From: Chrysogorgia sp. JL179-B06
Lineage: Eukaryota; Cnidaria; Anthozoa; Scleralcyonacea; Chrysogorgiidae
Reading direction: 5' to 3'
Length of the DNA: 64,000 bases
Assembly (NCBI GenBank): GCA_035772405.1
Contig: JAYKKM010000119.1
Location: forward strand, 62,001 to 126,000
The position numbers and the translations under genes were made by a program. How positions within the stretch are numbered: the first letter of the stretch is position 1; each line of letters starts with the position of its first letter. Below are positions 1 to 13,400 of this stretch, one piece after another. Below the pieces are notes generated by a model. The model worked only from the letters and a program-made list of their open reading frames with translations, searched no databases and was not told where the DNA came from.

Positions 1-3000
1 TAACCATAAGTTTAAAACAGTGCACCAAAAACAGTGCCCGAGCCAAAAAACAGTGCCCGAGCGAAAAACAGTGCCCCAGCTAATTTCTCCAAATACAGTG
101 CTCCAGCCAAAAACAGTGCCCCAGTCAAGTTCTCCAAATACATGGAGAACAAATTGCTTTAACCCTAAGGTTAAAAAATGCCCCAGAAAATGAATTGGAG
201 GAACGTAAACCAAACAAAGTTGGTAATGAATAAACTTATTTCGAACAAACTCCAAATACATGGAGAACAAATTGCTTTAACCCTAATGTTAAAAAAGTGC
301 CCTAGCCAATTTCACCAAATACAGTGCTCCGGCCAAAAACAGTGTCCCAGCCAAGTTCTCAAAATACATGGAGAACAAACTTCTTAACCCCAAGGTTAAA
401 ACAGTGCCCCAGCCAATGAAGTTGAGGACCTTAAACCAAACAAAGTTGGTGATAAATAAACTTCGCATGATGAACAAATTCCAAATACATGCAGAACAAT
501 TGCTTAACCCAAAGATTAAAACAGTACCCCAGCCAATGTAGCTGAGGACCTTAAACCAAACTAAGTTGTGTTAAAACAAAGCTGTTTTAACCTCACATGA
601 GGAACAATTTCCAAACACGTGGAGAACAATTGTTTAACCCTAAGGCTAAAACAGTGCCCCAGCCAATGAAGCTGAGGACCTTAAACCAAACAAAGTTGTG
701 TTAAAACAAAACTGTTTTAACCTCATATAAAGAGCAAACTCCAAATACATGGTGAACAAATTGCTTTAACCATAACGTTAAAACAGTGCCCAGCCAATGA
801 AGCTGAGGAACTTAAACTAAACAAATTTGGTAATAAATAAACCACACATGAGGAACAAACTCCAAATACATGGAGAACAAATAGCTTTAACCCAAAGGTT
901 AAAACAGTGCGCCAGCCAAAGACACTGAGAAACTTAAACTAAACAAATTTGGTAATAAATAAACCACACATGAGGAACAAACTCCAAATACATGGAGAAC
1001 AAATAGCTTTAACCCAAAGGTTAAAACAGTGCCCCAGCCAATGAAGCTGAGGACCTTAAACCAATCAAAGTTGTGTTAAAACCAAGATGTTTTAACCTCA
1101 CACGAGGAAAAACTCGAAATACATAGAGAACAAATTGGATTAACCATAAGGTTAAAACAGTGCACCAGCCAACGAAGCTGAGGACCTTAAACCAAACAAA
1201 GTTGTGTTAAAACAAATCTGTTTAACCTCATATGAGGAGCAAACTCCAAATACATGGGAAACAAATTGCTTTAACCCTAAGGTTAAAACTGTGCCCCAGA
1301 TAATTTCTCCAAATACAGTGCCCCAGCTAATTTCTCCAAATACAGTGCTCCAGACAAAAACAGTGCCCCAGACAAGTTCTACAAATACATGGAGAAGAAA
1401 TTGCTTTAACACTTAAGGTTAAAACAGTGCCCTAGCCAATGAAGCTGAGGACCTTAAACCAAACAAAGTTGTGTTAAAACAAAGCTGTTTAACCTCGCAT
1501 GAGGAGAAAACTCCAAATACATGGAGAACAAATTGCTTTAACCCTAAGGTTAAAACAGTGCCCCAGCCAATGAAGGTGAGGATCTTAAACTGACAATGTT
1601 TGTAATAAATAAACCTCACATGAGGAACAAACTCCAAATACATGGAGAACAATTGCTTTAATCCTAAGGTTAAAACGGTGCCCCAGCTAATTTCTCCAAA
1701 TACAGTGCCCCAGCTAATTTCTCCAAATACAGTGCTCCAGACAAAAACAGTGCCCCAGCCAAGTTCTCCAAATACATGAAGAAGAAATTGCTTTAACACT
1801 TAAGGTTAAAACAGTGCCCTAGTCAATGAAGCTGAGGACCTTAAACCAAACAAAGTTGTATAAAAACAAGATGTTTAACCTCGCATGAGGAGAAAACTCC
1901 AAATACATGGAGAACAAATTGCTTTAACCCTAAGATTAAAACAGTGCCCCAGCCAATGAAGGTGAGGATCTTAAACTGACAATGTTTGTAATAAATAAAC
2001 CTCACATGAGGAACAAACTCCAAATACATGGAGAACAATTGCTTTAATCCTAAGGTTAAAACGGTGCCCCAGCTAATTTCCCAAATACAGTGCCCCAGCT
2101 AATTTCTCCAAATACAGTGCTCCATACAAAAACAGTGCCCCAGCCAAGTTCTCCAAATACATGAAGAAGAAATTGCTTTAACACTTAAGGTTAAAATAGT
2201 GCCCTAGCCAATGAAGCTGAGGACTTTAAACCAAACAATGTTTGTAATAAATAAACCTCACATGAGGAACAAACTCCAAATACATGGATAACAAATTGCT
2301 TTAATCCTAAGGTTAAAACAGTGCCCCAGCTAATTCCTCCAAATACAGTGCCCCAGCTGATTTCTCCAAATATAGTGCTCCAGCCAAAAACAGTGCGCCA
2401 GCCAAGTTCTCCAAATACATGGAGAAGAAATTGCTTTAACCCTAAGGTTGTAACGGTGCCCCAGCTAATTTCTCCAAATACAGTGCTCCAGCCAAAAACA
2501 GTGTCCCAGCCAAGTTCTCCAAATACATGGAGCACAAATTACTTTAACACTCCAAATACATGGACAACACATTTCTTTAACCCTAATATTAAAACAGTGC
2601 TCCAGCCAATTTCACCAAATACAGTGCCCCAGCCAAAAACAGTGCCCCAGACAAGTTCTCCAAATACATGGAGAACAAATTGCTTTAAAAGTCCGCATAC
2701 ATGAAGAACAAATTGCTTTAACCCTAAGGTTAAAACAGTGCCCAAGCTAATTTCTCCAAATACGGTGCCACAGCTAATTTCTCCAAATAAAGTGCTCCAG
2801 CCAAAAACAGTGCCCCAGCCAAGTTCTCCAGATACATGGAGAACAAATTGCTTTAAGCGTAAGGTTAAAACAGTGCCCCAGCCAATGAAGCTGAGGACCT
2901 TAAACCAAACTAAGTTGTGTAAAAACAAAGCTGTTTAACCTCGCACGAGGAGAAAACTCCAAATACATGGAGAACAAATTGCTTTAACCCTAAGGTTAAA

Positions 3001-4240
3001 ACAGTGCCCCAGACAATGAAGGTGAGGATCTTAAACTGACAATGTTTGTAATAAATAAACCTCACATGAGGAACAAACTCCAAATACATGGAGAACAATT
3101 GCTTTAATCCTAAGGTTAAAACGGTGCCCCAGCTAATTTCTCCAAATACAGTGCCCCAGCTAATTTCTCCAAATACAGTGCTCCAGACAAAAACAGTGCC
3201 CCAGCCAAGTTCTCCAAATACATGAAGAAGAAATTGCTTTAACACTTAAGGTTAAAACAGTGCCCTAGCCAATGAAGCTGAGGACTTTAAACCAAACAAT
3301 GTTGGTAATAAATAAACCTCACATGAGGAACAAACTCCAAATACATGGATAACAAATTGCTTTAATCCTAAGGTTAAAACAGTGCCCTAGCTAATTCCTC
3401 CAAATACAGTGCCCCAGCTAATTCCTCCAAATACAGTGCCCCAGCTAATTCCTCCAAATACAGTGCCCCAGCCAAAAACAGTGCGCCAGCCAAGTTCTCC
3501 AAATACATGGAGAAGAAATTGCTTTAACCCTAAGGTTGTAACGGTGCCCCAGCTAATTTCTCCAAATACAGTGCTCCAGCCAAAAACAGTGTCCCAGCCA
3601 AGTTCTCCAAATACATGAAGAAGAAATTGCTTTAACACATAAGGTTAAAACAGTGCCCTAGCCAATGAAGCTGAGGACCTTAAACCAAACAAAGTTGTGT
3701 AAAAACAAAGCTGTTTAACCTCGCACGAGGAGAAAACTCCAAATACATGGAGAACAAATTGCTTTAACCCTAAGGTTAAAACAGTGCCCCAGACAATGAA
3801 GGTGAGGATCTTAAACTGACAATGTTTGTAATAAATAAACCTCACATGAGGAACAAACTCCAAATACATGGAGAACAATTGCTTTAATCCTAAGGTTAAA
3901 ACGGTGCCCCAGCTAATTTCTCCAAATACAGTGCCCCAGCTAATTTCTCCAAATACAGTGCTCCAGACAAAAACAGTGCCCCAGCCAAGTTCTCCAAATA
4001 CATGAAGAAGAAATTGCTTTAACACTTAAGGTTAAAACAGTGCCCTAGCCAATGAAGCTGAGGACTTTAAACCAAACAATGTTGGTAATAAATAAACCTC
4101 ACATGAGGAACAAACTCCAAATACATGGATAACAAATTGCTTTAATCCTAAGGTTAAAACAGTGCCCCAGCTAATTCCTCCAAATACAGTGCCCCAGCTA
4201 ATTCCTCCAAATACAGTGCCCCAGCCAAAAACAGTGCGCC
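1..4240 (+). repeat. Higher-order repeat of 5.2 kb, copy 1
   Basis: This block is repeated almost base for base at 5183-9437, with an offset of 5182 at the start that becomes 5196-5197 after a 14-bp duplication (CACCAAAAACAGTG) in copy 2. It holds a tandem 780-bp sub-repeat (starts 2934 and 3714). The two copies part at a GCGCCAGCCA junction, where copy 1 continues with the AATGAAG module and copy 2 with the AGTTCTCC module, as expected for unequal exchange between modules. The left end of copy 1 probably lies outside the window. Confidence 0.85.
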
Positions 4241-5182
4241 AGCCAATGAAGCTGAGGACCTTAAACCAAACAAAGTTGTGTTAAAACAAAGCTGTTTAAC
4301 CTCGCATGAGGAGAAAACTCCAAATACATGGAGAACAAATTGCTTTAACCCTAAGGTTAAAACAGTGCCCCAGCCAATGAAGGTGAGGATCTTAAACTGA
4401 CAATGTTTGTAATAAATAAACCTCACATGAGGAACAAACTCCAAATACATGGAGAACAATTGCTTTAATCCTAAGGTTAAAACGGTGCCCCAGCTAATTT
4501 CTCCAAATACAGTGCCCCAGCTAATTTCTCCAAATACAGTGCTCCAGCCAAAAAGCGTGCCCCAGCCAAGTTCTCCAAATACATGGAAAAAATGCCCCAG
4601 CAAATGAATTGGAGGAACCTAAACCAAACAAAGTTGGTAATGAATAAACTTATTTGGAACAAACTCCAAATACATGGAGAACAAATTGCTTTAACCCTAA
4701 TGTTAAAAAAGTGCCCCAGCCAATTTCACCAAATACAGTGCTCCAGCCAAAAACAGTGTCGCAGCCAAGTTCTCAAAATACATGGAGAACAAATTTCTTA
4801 ACCCCAAGGTTAAAACAGTGCCCCAGCCAATGAAGGTGAGGACCTTAATCCAAACAAAGTTGGTGATAAATAAACTTCGCATGAGGAACAAATTCCAAAT
4901 ACATGCAGAACAATTGCTTAACCCAAAGATTAAAACAGTACCCCAGCCAATGTAGCTGAGGACCTTAAACCAAACAAAGTTGTGTTAAAACAAAGCTATT
5001 TTAGCCTCACATGAGGAACAAACTCGAAATACATAGAGAACAAATTGGTTTAACCACAAGGTTAAAACAGTGCACCAGTCAATGAAGCTGAGGACCTTAA
5101 ACCAAACAAAGTTGTGCTAAAACAAAGCTGTTTTAACCTCACATGAGGAACAAACTCCAAATACATGGAGAACAAATTACTT

Positions 5183-8100
5183 TAACCATAAGTTTAAAAC
5201 AGTGCACCAAAAACAGTGCACCAAAAACAGTGCCCGAGCCAAAAAACATTGCCCGAGCGAAAAACAGTGCCCCAGCTAATTTCTCCAAATACAGTGCTCC
5301 AGCCAAAAACAGTGCCCCAGTCAAGTTCTCCAAATACATGGAGAACAAATTGCTTTAACCCTAAGGTTAAAAAATGCCCCAGAAAATGAATTGGAGGAAC
5401 GTAAACCAAACAAAGTTGGTAATGAATAAACTTATTTCGAACAAACTCCAAATACATGGAGAACAAATTGCTTTAACCCTAATGTTAAAAAAGTGCCCTA
5501 GCCAATTTCACCAAATACAGTGCTCCGGCCAAAAACAGTGTCCCAGCCAAGTTCTCAAAATACATGGAGAACAAACTTCTTAACCCCAAGGTTAAAACAG
5601 TGCCCCAGCCAATGAAGTTGAGGACCTTAAACCAAACAAAGTTGGTGATAAATAAACTTCGCATGATGAACAAATTCCAAATACATGCAGAACAATTGCT
5701 TAACCCAAAGATTAAAACAGTACCCCAGCCAATGTAGCTGAGGACCTTAAACCAAACTAAGTTGTGTTAAAACAAAGCTGTTTTAACCTCACATGAGGAA
5801 CAATTTCCAAACACGTGGAGAACAATTGTTTAACCCTAAGGCTAAAACAGTGCCCCAGCCAATGAAGCTGAGGACCTTAAACCAAACAAAGTTGTGTTAA
5901 AACAAAACTGTTTTAACCTCATATAAAGAGCAAACTCCAAATACATGGTGAACAAATTGCTTTAACCATAACGTTAAAACAGTGCCCAGCCAATGAAGCT
6001 GAGGAACTTAAACTAAACAAATTTGGTAATAAATAAACCACACATGAGGAACAAACTCCAAATACATGGAGAACAAATAGCTTTAACCCAAAGGTTAAAA
6101 CAGTGCGCCAGCCAAAGACACTGAGAAACTTAAACTAAACAAATTTGGTAATAAATAAACCACACATGAGGAACAAACTCCAAATACATGGAGAACAAAT
6201 AGCTTTAACCCAAAGGTTAAAACAGTGCCCCAGCCAATGAAGCTGAGGACCTTAAACCAATCAAAGTTGTGTTAAAACCAAGATGTTTTAACCTCACACG
6301 AGGAAAAACTCGAAATACATAGAGAACAAATTGGATTAACCATAAGGTTAAAACAGTGCACCAGCCAACGAAACTGAGGACCTTAAACCAAACAAAGTTG
6401 TGTTAAAACAAATCTGTTTAACCTCATATGAGGAGCAAACTCCAAATACATGGGAAACAAATTGCTTTAACCCTAAGGTTAAAACTGTGCCCCAGATAAT
6501 TTCTCCAAATACAGTGCCCCAGCTAATTTCTCCAAATACAGTGCTCCAGACAAAAACAGTGCCCCAGACAAGTTCTACAAATACATGGAGAAGAAATTGC
6601 TTTAACACTTAAGGTTAAAACAGTGCCCTAGCCAATGAAGCTGAGGACCTTAAACCAAACAAAGTTGTGTTAAAACAAAGCTGTTTAACCTCGCATGAGG
6701 AGAAAACTCCAAATACATGGAGAACAAATTGCTTTAACCCTAAGGTTAAAACAGTGCCCCAGCCAATGAAGGTGAGGATCTTAAACTGACAATGTTTGTA
6801 ATAAATAAACCTCACATGAGGAACAAACTCCAAATACATGGAGAACAATTGCTTTAATCCTAAGGTTAAAACGGTGCCCCAGCTAATTTCTCCAAATACA
6901 GTGCCCCAGCTAATTTCTCCAAATACAGTGCTCCAGACAAAAACAGTGCCCCAGCCAAGTTCTCCAAATACATGAAGAAGAAATTGCTTTAACACTTAAG
7001 GTTAAAACAGTGCCCTAGTCAATGAAGCTGAGGACCTTAAACCAAACAAAGTTGTATAAAAACAAGATGTTTAACCTCGCATGAGGAGAAAACTCCAAAT
7101 ACATGGAGAACAAATTGCTTTAACCCTAAGATTAAAACAGTGCCCCAGCCAATGAAGGTGAGGATCTTAAACTGACAATGTTTGTAATAAATAAACCTCA
7201 CATGAGGAACAAACTCCAAATACATGGAGAACAATTGCTTTAATCCTAAGGTTAAAACGGTGCCCCAGCTAATTTCTCCAAATACAGTGCCCCAGCTAAT
7301 TTCTCCAAATACAGTGCTCCATACAAAAACAGTGCCCCAGCCAAGTTCTCCAAATACATGAAGAAGAAATTGCTTTAACACTTAAGGTTAAAATAGTGCC
7401 CTAGCCAATGAAGCTGAGGACTTTAAACCAAACAATGTTTGTAATAAATAAACCTCACATGAGGAACAAACTCCAAATACATGGATAACAAATTGCTTTA
7501 ATCCTAAGGTTAAAACAGTGCCCCAGCTAATTCCTCCAAATACAGTGCCCCAGCTGATTTCTCCAAATATAGTGCTCCAGCCAAAAACAGTGCGCCAGCC
7601 AAGTTCTCCAAATACATGGAGAAGAAATTGCTTTAACCCTAAGGTTGTAACGGTGCCCCAGCTAATTTCTCCAAATACAGTGCTCCAGCCAAAAACAGTG
7701 TCCCAGCCAAGTTCTCCAAATACATGGAGCACAAATTGCTTTAACACTCCAAATACATGGACAACACATTTCTTTAACCCTAATATTAAAACAGTGCTCC
7801 AGCCAATTTCACCAAATACAGTGCCCCAGCCAAAAACAGTGCCCCAGACAAGTTCTCCAAATACATGGAGAACAAATTGCTTTAAAAGTCCGCATACATG
7901 AAGAACAAATTGCTTTAACCCTAAGGTTAAAACAGTGCCCAAGCTAATTTCTCCAAATACGGTGCCACAGCTAATTTCTCCAAATAAAGTGCTCCAGCCA
8001 AAAACAGTGCCCCAGCCAAGTTCTCCAGATACATGGAGAACAAATTGCTTTAAGCGTAAGGTTAAAACAGTGCCCCAGCCAATGAAGCTGAGGACCTTAA

Positions 8101-9437
8101 ACCAAACTAAGTTGTGTAAAAACAAAGCTGTTTAACCTCGCACGAGGAGAAAACTCCAAATACATGGAGAACAAATTGCTTTAACCCTAAGGTTAAAACA
8201 GTGCCCCAGACAATGAAGGTGAGGATCTTAAACTGACAATGTTTGTAATAAATAAACCTCACATGAGGAACAAACTCCAAATACATGGAGAACAATTGCT
8301 TTAATCCTAAGGTTAAAACGGTGCCCCAGCTAATTTCTCCAAATACAGTGCCCCAGCTAATTTCTCCAAATACAGTGCTCCAGACAAAAACAGTGCCCCA
8401 GCCAAGTTCTCCAAATACATGAAGAAGAAATTGCTTTAACACTTAAGGTTAAAACAGTGCCCTAGCCAATGAAGCTGAGGACTTTAAACCAAACAATGTT
8501 GGTAATAAATAAACCTCACATGAGGAACAAACTCCAAATACATGGATAACAAATTGCTTTAATCCTAAGGTTAAAACAGTGCCCCAGCTAATTCCTCCAA
8601 ATACAGTGCCCCAGCTAATTCCTCCAAATACAGTGCCCCAGCTAATTCCTCCAAATACAGTGCCCCAGCCAAAAACAGTGCGCCAGCCAAGTTCTCCAAA
8701 TACATGGAGAAGAAATTGCTTTAACCCTAAGGTTGTAACGGTGCCCCAGCTAATTTCTCCAAATACAGTGCTCCAGCCAAAAACAGTGTCCCAGACAAGT
8801 TCTCCAAATACATGAAGAAGATATTGCTTTAACACATAAGGTTAAAACAGTGCCCTAGCCAATGAAGCTGAGGACCTTAAACCAAACAAAGTTGTGTAAA
8901 AACAAAGCTGTTTAACCTCGCACGAGGAGAAAACTCCAAATACATGGAGAACAAATTGCTTTAACCCTAAGGTTAAAACAGTGCCCCAGACAATGAAGGT
9001 GAGGATCTTAAACTGACAATGTTTGTAATAAATAAACCTCACATGAGGAACAAACTCCAAATACATGGAGAACAATTGCTTTAATCCTAAGGTTAAAACG
9101 GTGCCCCAGCTAATTTCTCCAAATACAGTGCCCCAGCTAATTTCTCCAAATACAGTGCTCCAGACAAAAACAGTGCCCCAGCCAAGTTCTCCAAATACAT
9201 GAAGAAGAAATTGCTTTAACACTTAAGGTTAAAACAGTGCCCTAGCCAATGAAGCTGAGGACTTTAAACCAAACAATGTTGGTAATAAATAAACCTCACA
9301 TGAGGAACAAACTCCAAATACATGGATAACAAATTGCTTTAATCCTAAGGTTAAAACAGTGCCCCAGCTAATTCCTCCAAATACAGTGCCCCAGCTAATT
9401 CCTCCAAATACAGTGCCCCAGCCAAAAACAGTGCGCC
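5183..9437 (+). repeat. Higher-order repeat of 5.2 kb, copy 2
   Basis: Near-identical direct copy of 1-4240, same strand. Differences visible by eye are single substitutions (such as ACGAAG to ACGAAA near 6370) and small indels such as the extra 14 bp near 5205. The high similarity implies a recent segmental duplication or homogenisation in the array. Confidence 0.85.
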
Positions 9438-10443
9438 AGCCAAGTTCTCCAAATACATGGAGAAGAAATTGCTTTAACCCTAAGGTTGTAACGGTGCCCC
9501 AGCTAATTTCTCCAAATACAGTGCTCCAGCCAAAAACAGTGTCCCAGCCAAGTTCTCCAAATACATGAAGAAGAAATTGCTTTAACACATAAGGTTAAAA
9601 CAGTGCCCTAGCCAATGAAGCTGAGGACCTTAAACCAAACAAAGTTGTGTAAAAACAAAGCTGTTTAACCTCGCACGAGGAGAAAACTCCAAATACATGG
9701 AGAACAAATTGCTTTAACCCTAAGGTTAAAACAGTGCCCCAGACAATGAAGGTGAGGATCTTAAACTGACAATGTTTGTAATAAATAAACCTCACATGAG
9801 GAACAAACTCCAAATACATGGAGAACAATTGCTTTAATCCTAAGGTTAAAACGGTGCCCCAGCTAATTTCTCCAAATACAGTGCCCCAGCTAATTTCTCC
9901 AAATACAGTGCTCCAGACAAAAACAGTGCCCCAGCCAAGTTCTCCAAATACATGAAGAAGAAATTGCTTTAACACTTAAGGTTAAAACAGTGCCCTAGCC
10001 AATGAAGCTGAGGACTTTAAACCAAACAATGTTGGTAATAAATAAACCTCACATGAGGAACAAACTCCAAATACATGGATAACAAATTGCTTTAATCCTA
10101 AGGTTAAAACAGTGCCCCATCTAATTTCTGCAAATACAGTGCCCCAGCTAATTCCTCCAAATACAGTGCCCCAGCTAATTTCTCCAAATACAGTGCCCCA
10201 GCCAAAAACAGTGCGCCAGCCAAGTTCTCCAAATACATGGAGAAGAAATTGCTTTAACCCTAAGGTTGTAACGGTGCCCCAGCTAATTTCTCCAAATACA
10301 GTGCTCCAGCCAAAAACAGTGCCCCAGCCAAGTTCTCCAAATACATGGAGAACAAATTGCTTTAACACATAAGGTTAAAACAGTGCCCCAGCCAATGAAG
10401 GTGAGGACCTTAAACTAAACAAAGTTGTGTAAAAACAAAGCTG
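8131..10443 (+). repeat. Tandem higher-order units of 753/780 bp
   Basis: The landmark CTGTTTAACCTCGC recurs near 8131, 8911, 9664 and 10444, giving spacings of 780, 753 and 780. The 27-bp difference equals one GCCCCAGCTAATTCCTCC-type module: three copies near 8580-8660 against two near 9361-9420. The array therefore changes length by whole modules. A related 780-bp pair is at 2934 and 3714. Confidence 0.8.
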
Positions 10444-13400
10444 TTTAACCTCGCATGAGGAGCAAACTCCAAATACACTGGAGAACAAATTGCTTTAACC
10501 CTAAGGTTAAAACAGTGCCCCAGCCAATGAAGGTGAGGATCTTAAACTGACAAAGTTTGTAATAAATAAACCTCACATGAGGAACAAACTCCAAATACAT
10601 GGAGAACAAATTGCTTTAATCCTAAGGTTAAAACAGTGCCGCAGCTAATTTCTCCAAATACAGTGCCCCAGCTAATTTCTCCAAATACAGTGCTCCAGAC
10701 AAAAACAGTGCCCCAGCCAAGTTCTCCAAATACATGAAGAACAAATTGCTTTAACACTTAAGGTTAAAACAGTGCCCTAGCCAATGAAGCTGAGGACTTT
10801 AAACCAAACAATGTTTGTAATAAATAAACCTCACATGAGGAACAAACTCCAAATACATGGATAACAAATTGCTTTAATCCTAAGGTTAAAACAGTGCCCC
10901 AGCTAATTCCTCCAAATACAGTGCCCCAGCTAATTCCTCCAAATACAGTGCCCCAGCCAAAAACAGTGCGCCAGCCAAGTTCTCCAAATACATGGAGAAG
11001 AAATTGCTTTAACCCTAAGGTTGTAACGGTGCCCCAGCTAATTTCTCCAAATACAGTGCTCCAGCCAAAAACAGTGTCCCAGCCAAGTTCTCCAAATACA
11101 TGGAGCACAAATTGCTTTAACACTCCAAATACATGGACAACAAATTTCTTTAACCCTAATATTAAAACAGTGCTCCAGCCAATTTCACCAAATACAGTGC
11201 CCTAGCCAAAAACAGTGCCCCAGACAAGTTCTCCAAATACATGGAGAACAAATTGCTTTAAAAGTCCGCATACATGAAGAACAAATTGCTTTAACCTTAA
11301 GGTTAAAACAGTGCCCAAGCTAATTTCTCCAAATACGGTGCCACAGCTAATTTCTCCAAATAAAGTGCTCCAGCCAAAAACAGTGCCCCAGCCAAGTTCT
11401 CCAGATACATGGAGAACAAATTGCTTTAAGCCTAAGGTTAAAACAGTGCCCCAGCCAATGAAGGTGAGGACCTTAAACTAAACAAAGTTGGTGATAAATA
11501 AACTTCACATGAGGAACAAACTCCAAATACACTGGGAACAAATTGCTTTAACCCTAATGTTAAAACAGTGCCCCAGCCAAGTTCTCCAAATACATGGAGA
11601 ACAAATTGCTTTAAAACTCCGCATACATGGAGAACAAATTGCTTTAACTTTAAGGTTAAAACAATGAACTAAACAAAGTTGGTGATAAATAAACCTCACA
11701 TGAGGAACAAACTCCAAATACATGGAGAACAAATTTCTTTAACCCTAATGTTAAAACAGTGCCGCAGTCAATTTCTCCAAATACAGTGCCCAGCCAAAAA
11801 CAGTGCCCAGCCAAAAACAGTTCCCCAGCCAAGTTCTTCAAATACATGGAGAACAAATTGCTTTAACCCTAAGGTTAAAACAGTGAACTAAACAAAATTG
11901 GTAATAAATAAACTTCGCATGAGGAACAAACTCCAAATACACGGAGAACAAATTTCATTAACCCTAAGGTTAAAACAACGCACCAGCCAATGAAGCTGAG
12001 GATCTTACATCAAACAAAGTTTGTAATAAATAAACCTCACATGAGGAACAAACTCCAAATACATGGATAACAAATTGCTTTAATCCTAAGGTTAAAACAG
12101 TGCCCCAGCTAATTCCTCCAAATATAGTGCCCCAGCTAATTCCTCCAAATACAGTGCCCCAGCCAAAAACAGTGCGCCAGCCAAGTTCTCCAAATACATG
12201 GAGAAGAAATTGCTTTAACCCTAAGGTTGTAACGGTGCCCCAGCTAATTTCTCCAAATACAGTGCTCCAGCCAAAAACAGTGTCCCAGACAAGTTCTCCA
12301 AATACATGAAGAAGAAATTGCTTTAACACTTAAGGTTAAAACAGTGCCCTAGCCAATGAAGCTGGGGACTTTAAACCAAACAATGTTGGTAATAAATAAA
12401 CCTCACATGAGGAACAAACTCCAAATACATGGATAACAAATTGCTTTAATCCTAAGGTTAAAACAGTGCCCCAGCTAATTCCTCCAAATACAGTGCCCCA
12501 GCTGATTTCTCCAAATATAGTGCTCCAGCCAAAAACAGTGCGCCAGCCAAGTTCTCCAAATACATGGAGCACAAATTGCTTTAACACTCCAAATACATGG
12601 ACAACAAATTTCTTTAACCCTAATATTAAAACAGTGCTGCAGCCAATTTCACCAAATACAGTGCCCCAGCCAAAAACAGTGCCCCAGACAAGTTCTCCAA
12701 ATACATGGAGAACAAATTGCTTTAAAAGTCCGCATACATGAAGAACAAATTGCTTTAACCCTAAGGTTAAAACAGTGCCCAAGCTAATTTCTCCAAATAC
12801 GGTGCCCCAGCTAATTTCTCCAAATAAAGTGCTCCAGCCAAAAACAGTGCCCCAGCCAAGTTCTCCAGATACATGGAGAACAAATTGCTTTAAGCCTAAG
12901 GTTAAAACAGTGCCCCAGCCAATGAAGGTGAGGACCTTAAACTAAACAAAGTTGGTGATAAATAAACTTCACATGAGGAACAAACTCCAAATACACTGGG
13001 AACAAATTGCTTTAACCCTAAGGTTAAAAAAGTGCGCCAGCCAATGAAGCTGAGGACCTAAAACAAAACAAAGTTGCCTTAAAACAAAGCTGTTTAACCT
13101 CGCATGAGGAGAAAACTCCAAATACATGGAGAACAAATTGCTTTAACCCTAAGGTTAAAACAGTGACCCAGCTAATTTCTCCAAATACAGTGCTCCACCA
13201 AAAACAGTGCCCGAGCCAAAAAACAGTGCCCGAGCCAAAAACAGTGCCGCAGCTAATTTCTCCAAATACAGTGCTCCAGCCAAAAACAGTGCCCCAGCAA
13301 AGTTCTCCAAATACATGGAGAACAAATTGCTTTAACCCTAAGGTTAAAAAATGCCCCAGCAAATGAATTGGAGGAACCTAAACCAAACAAAGTTGGTAAT

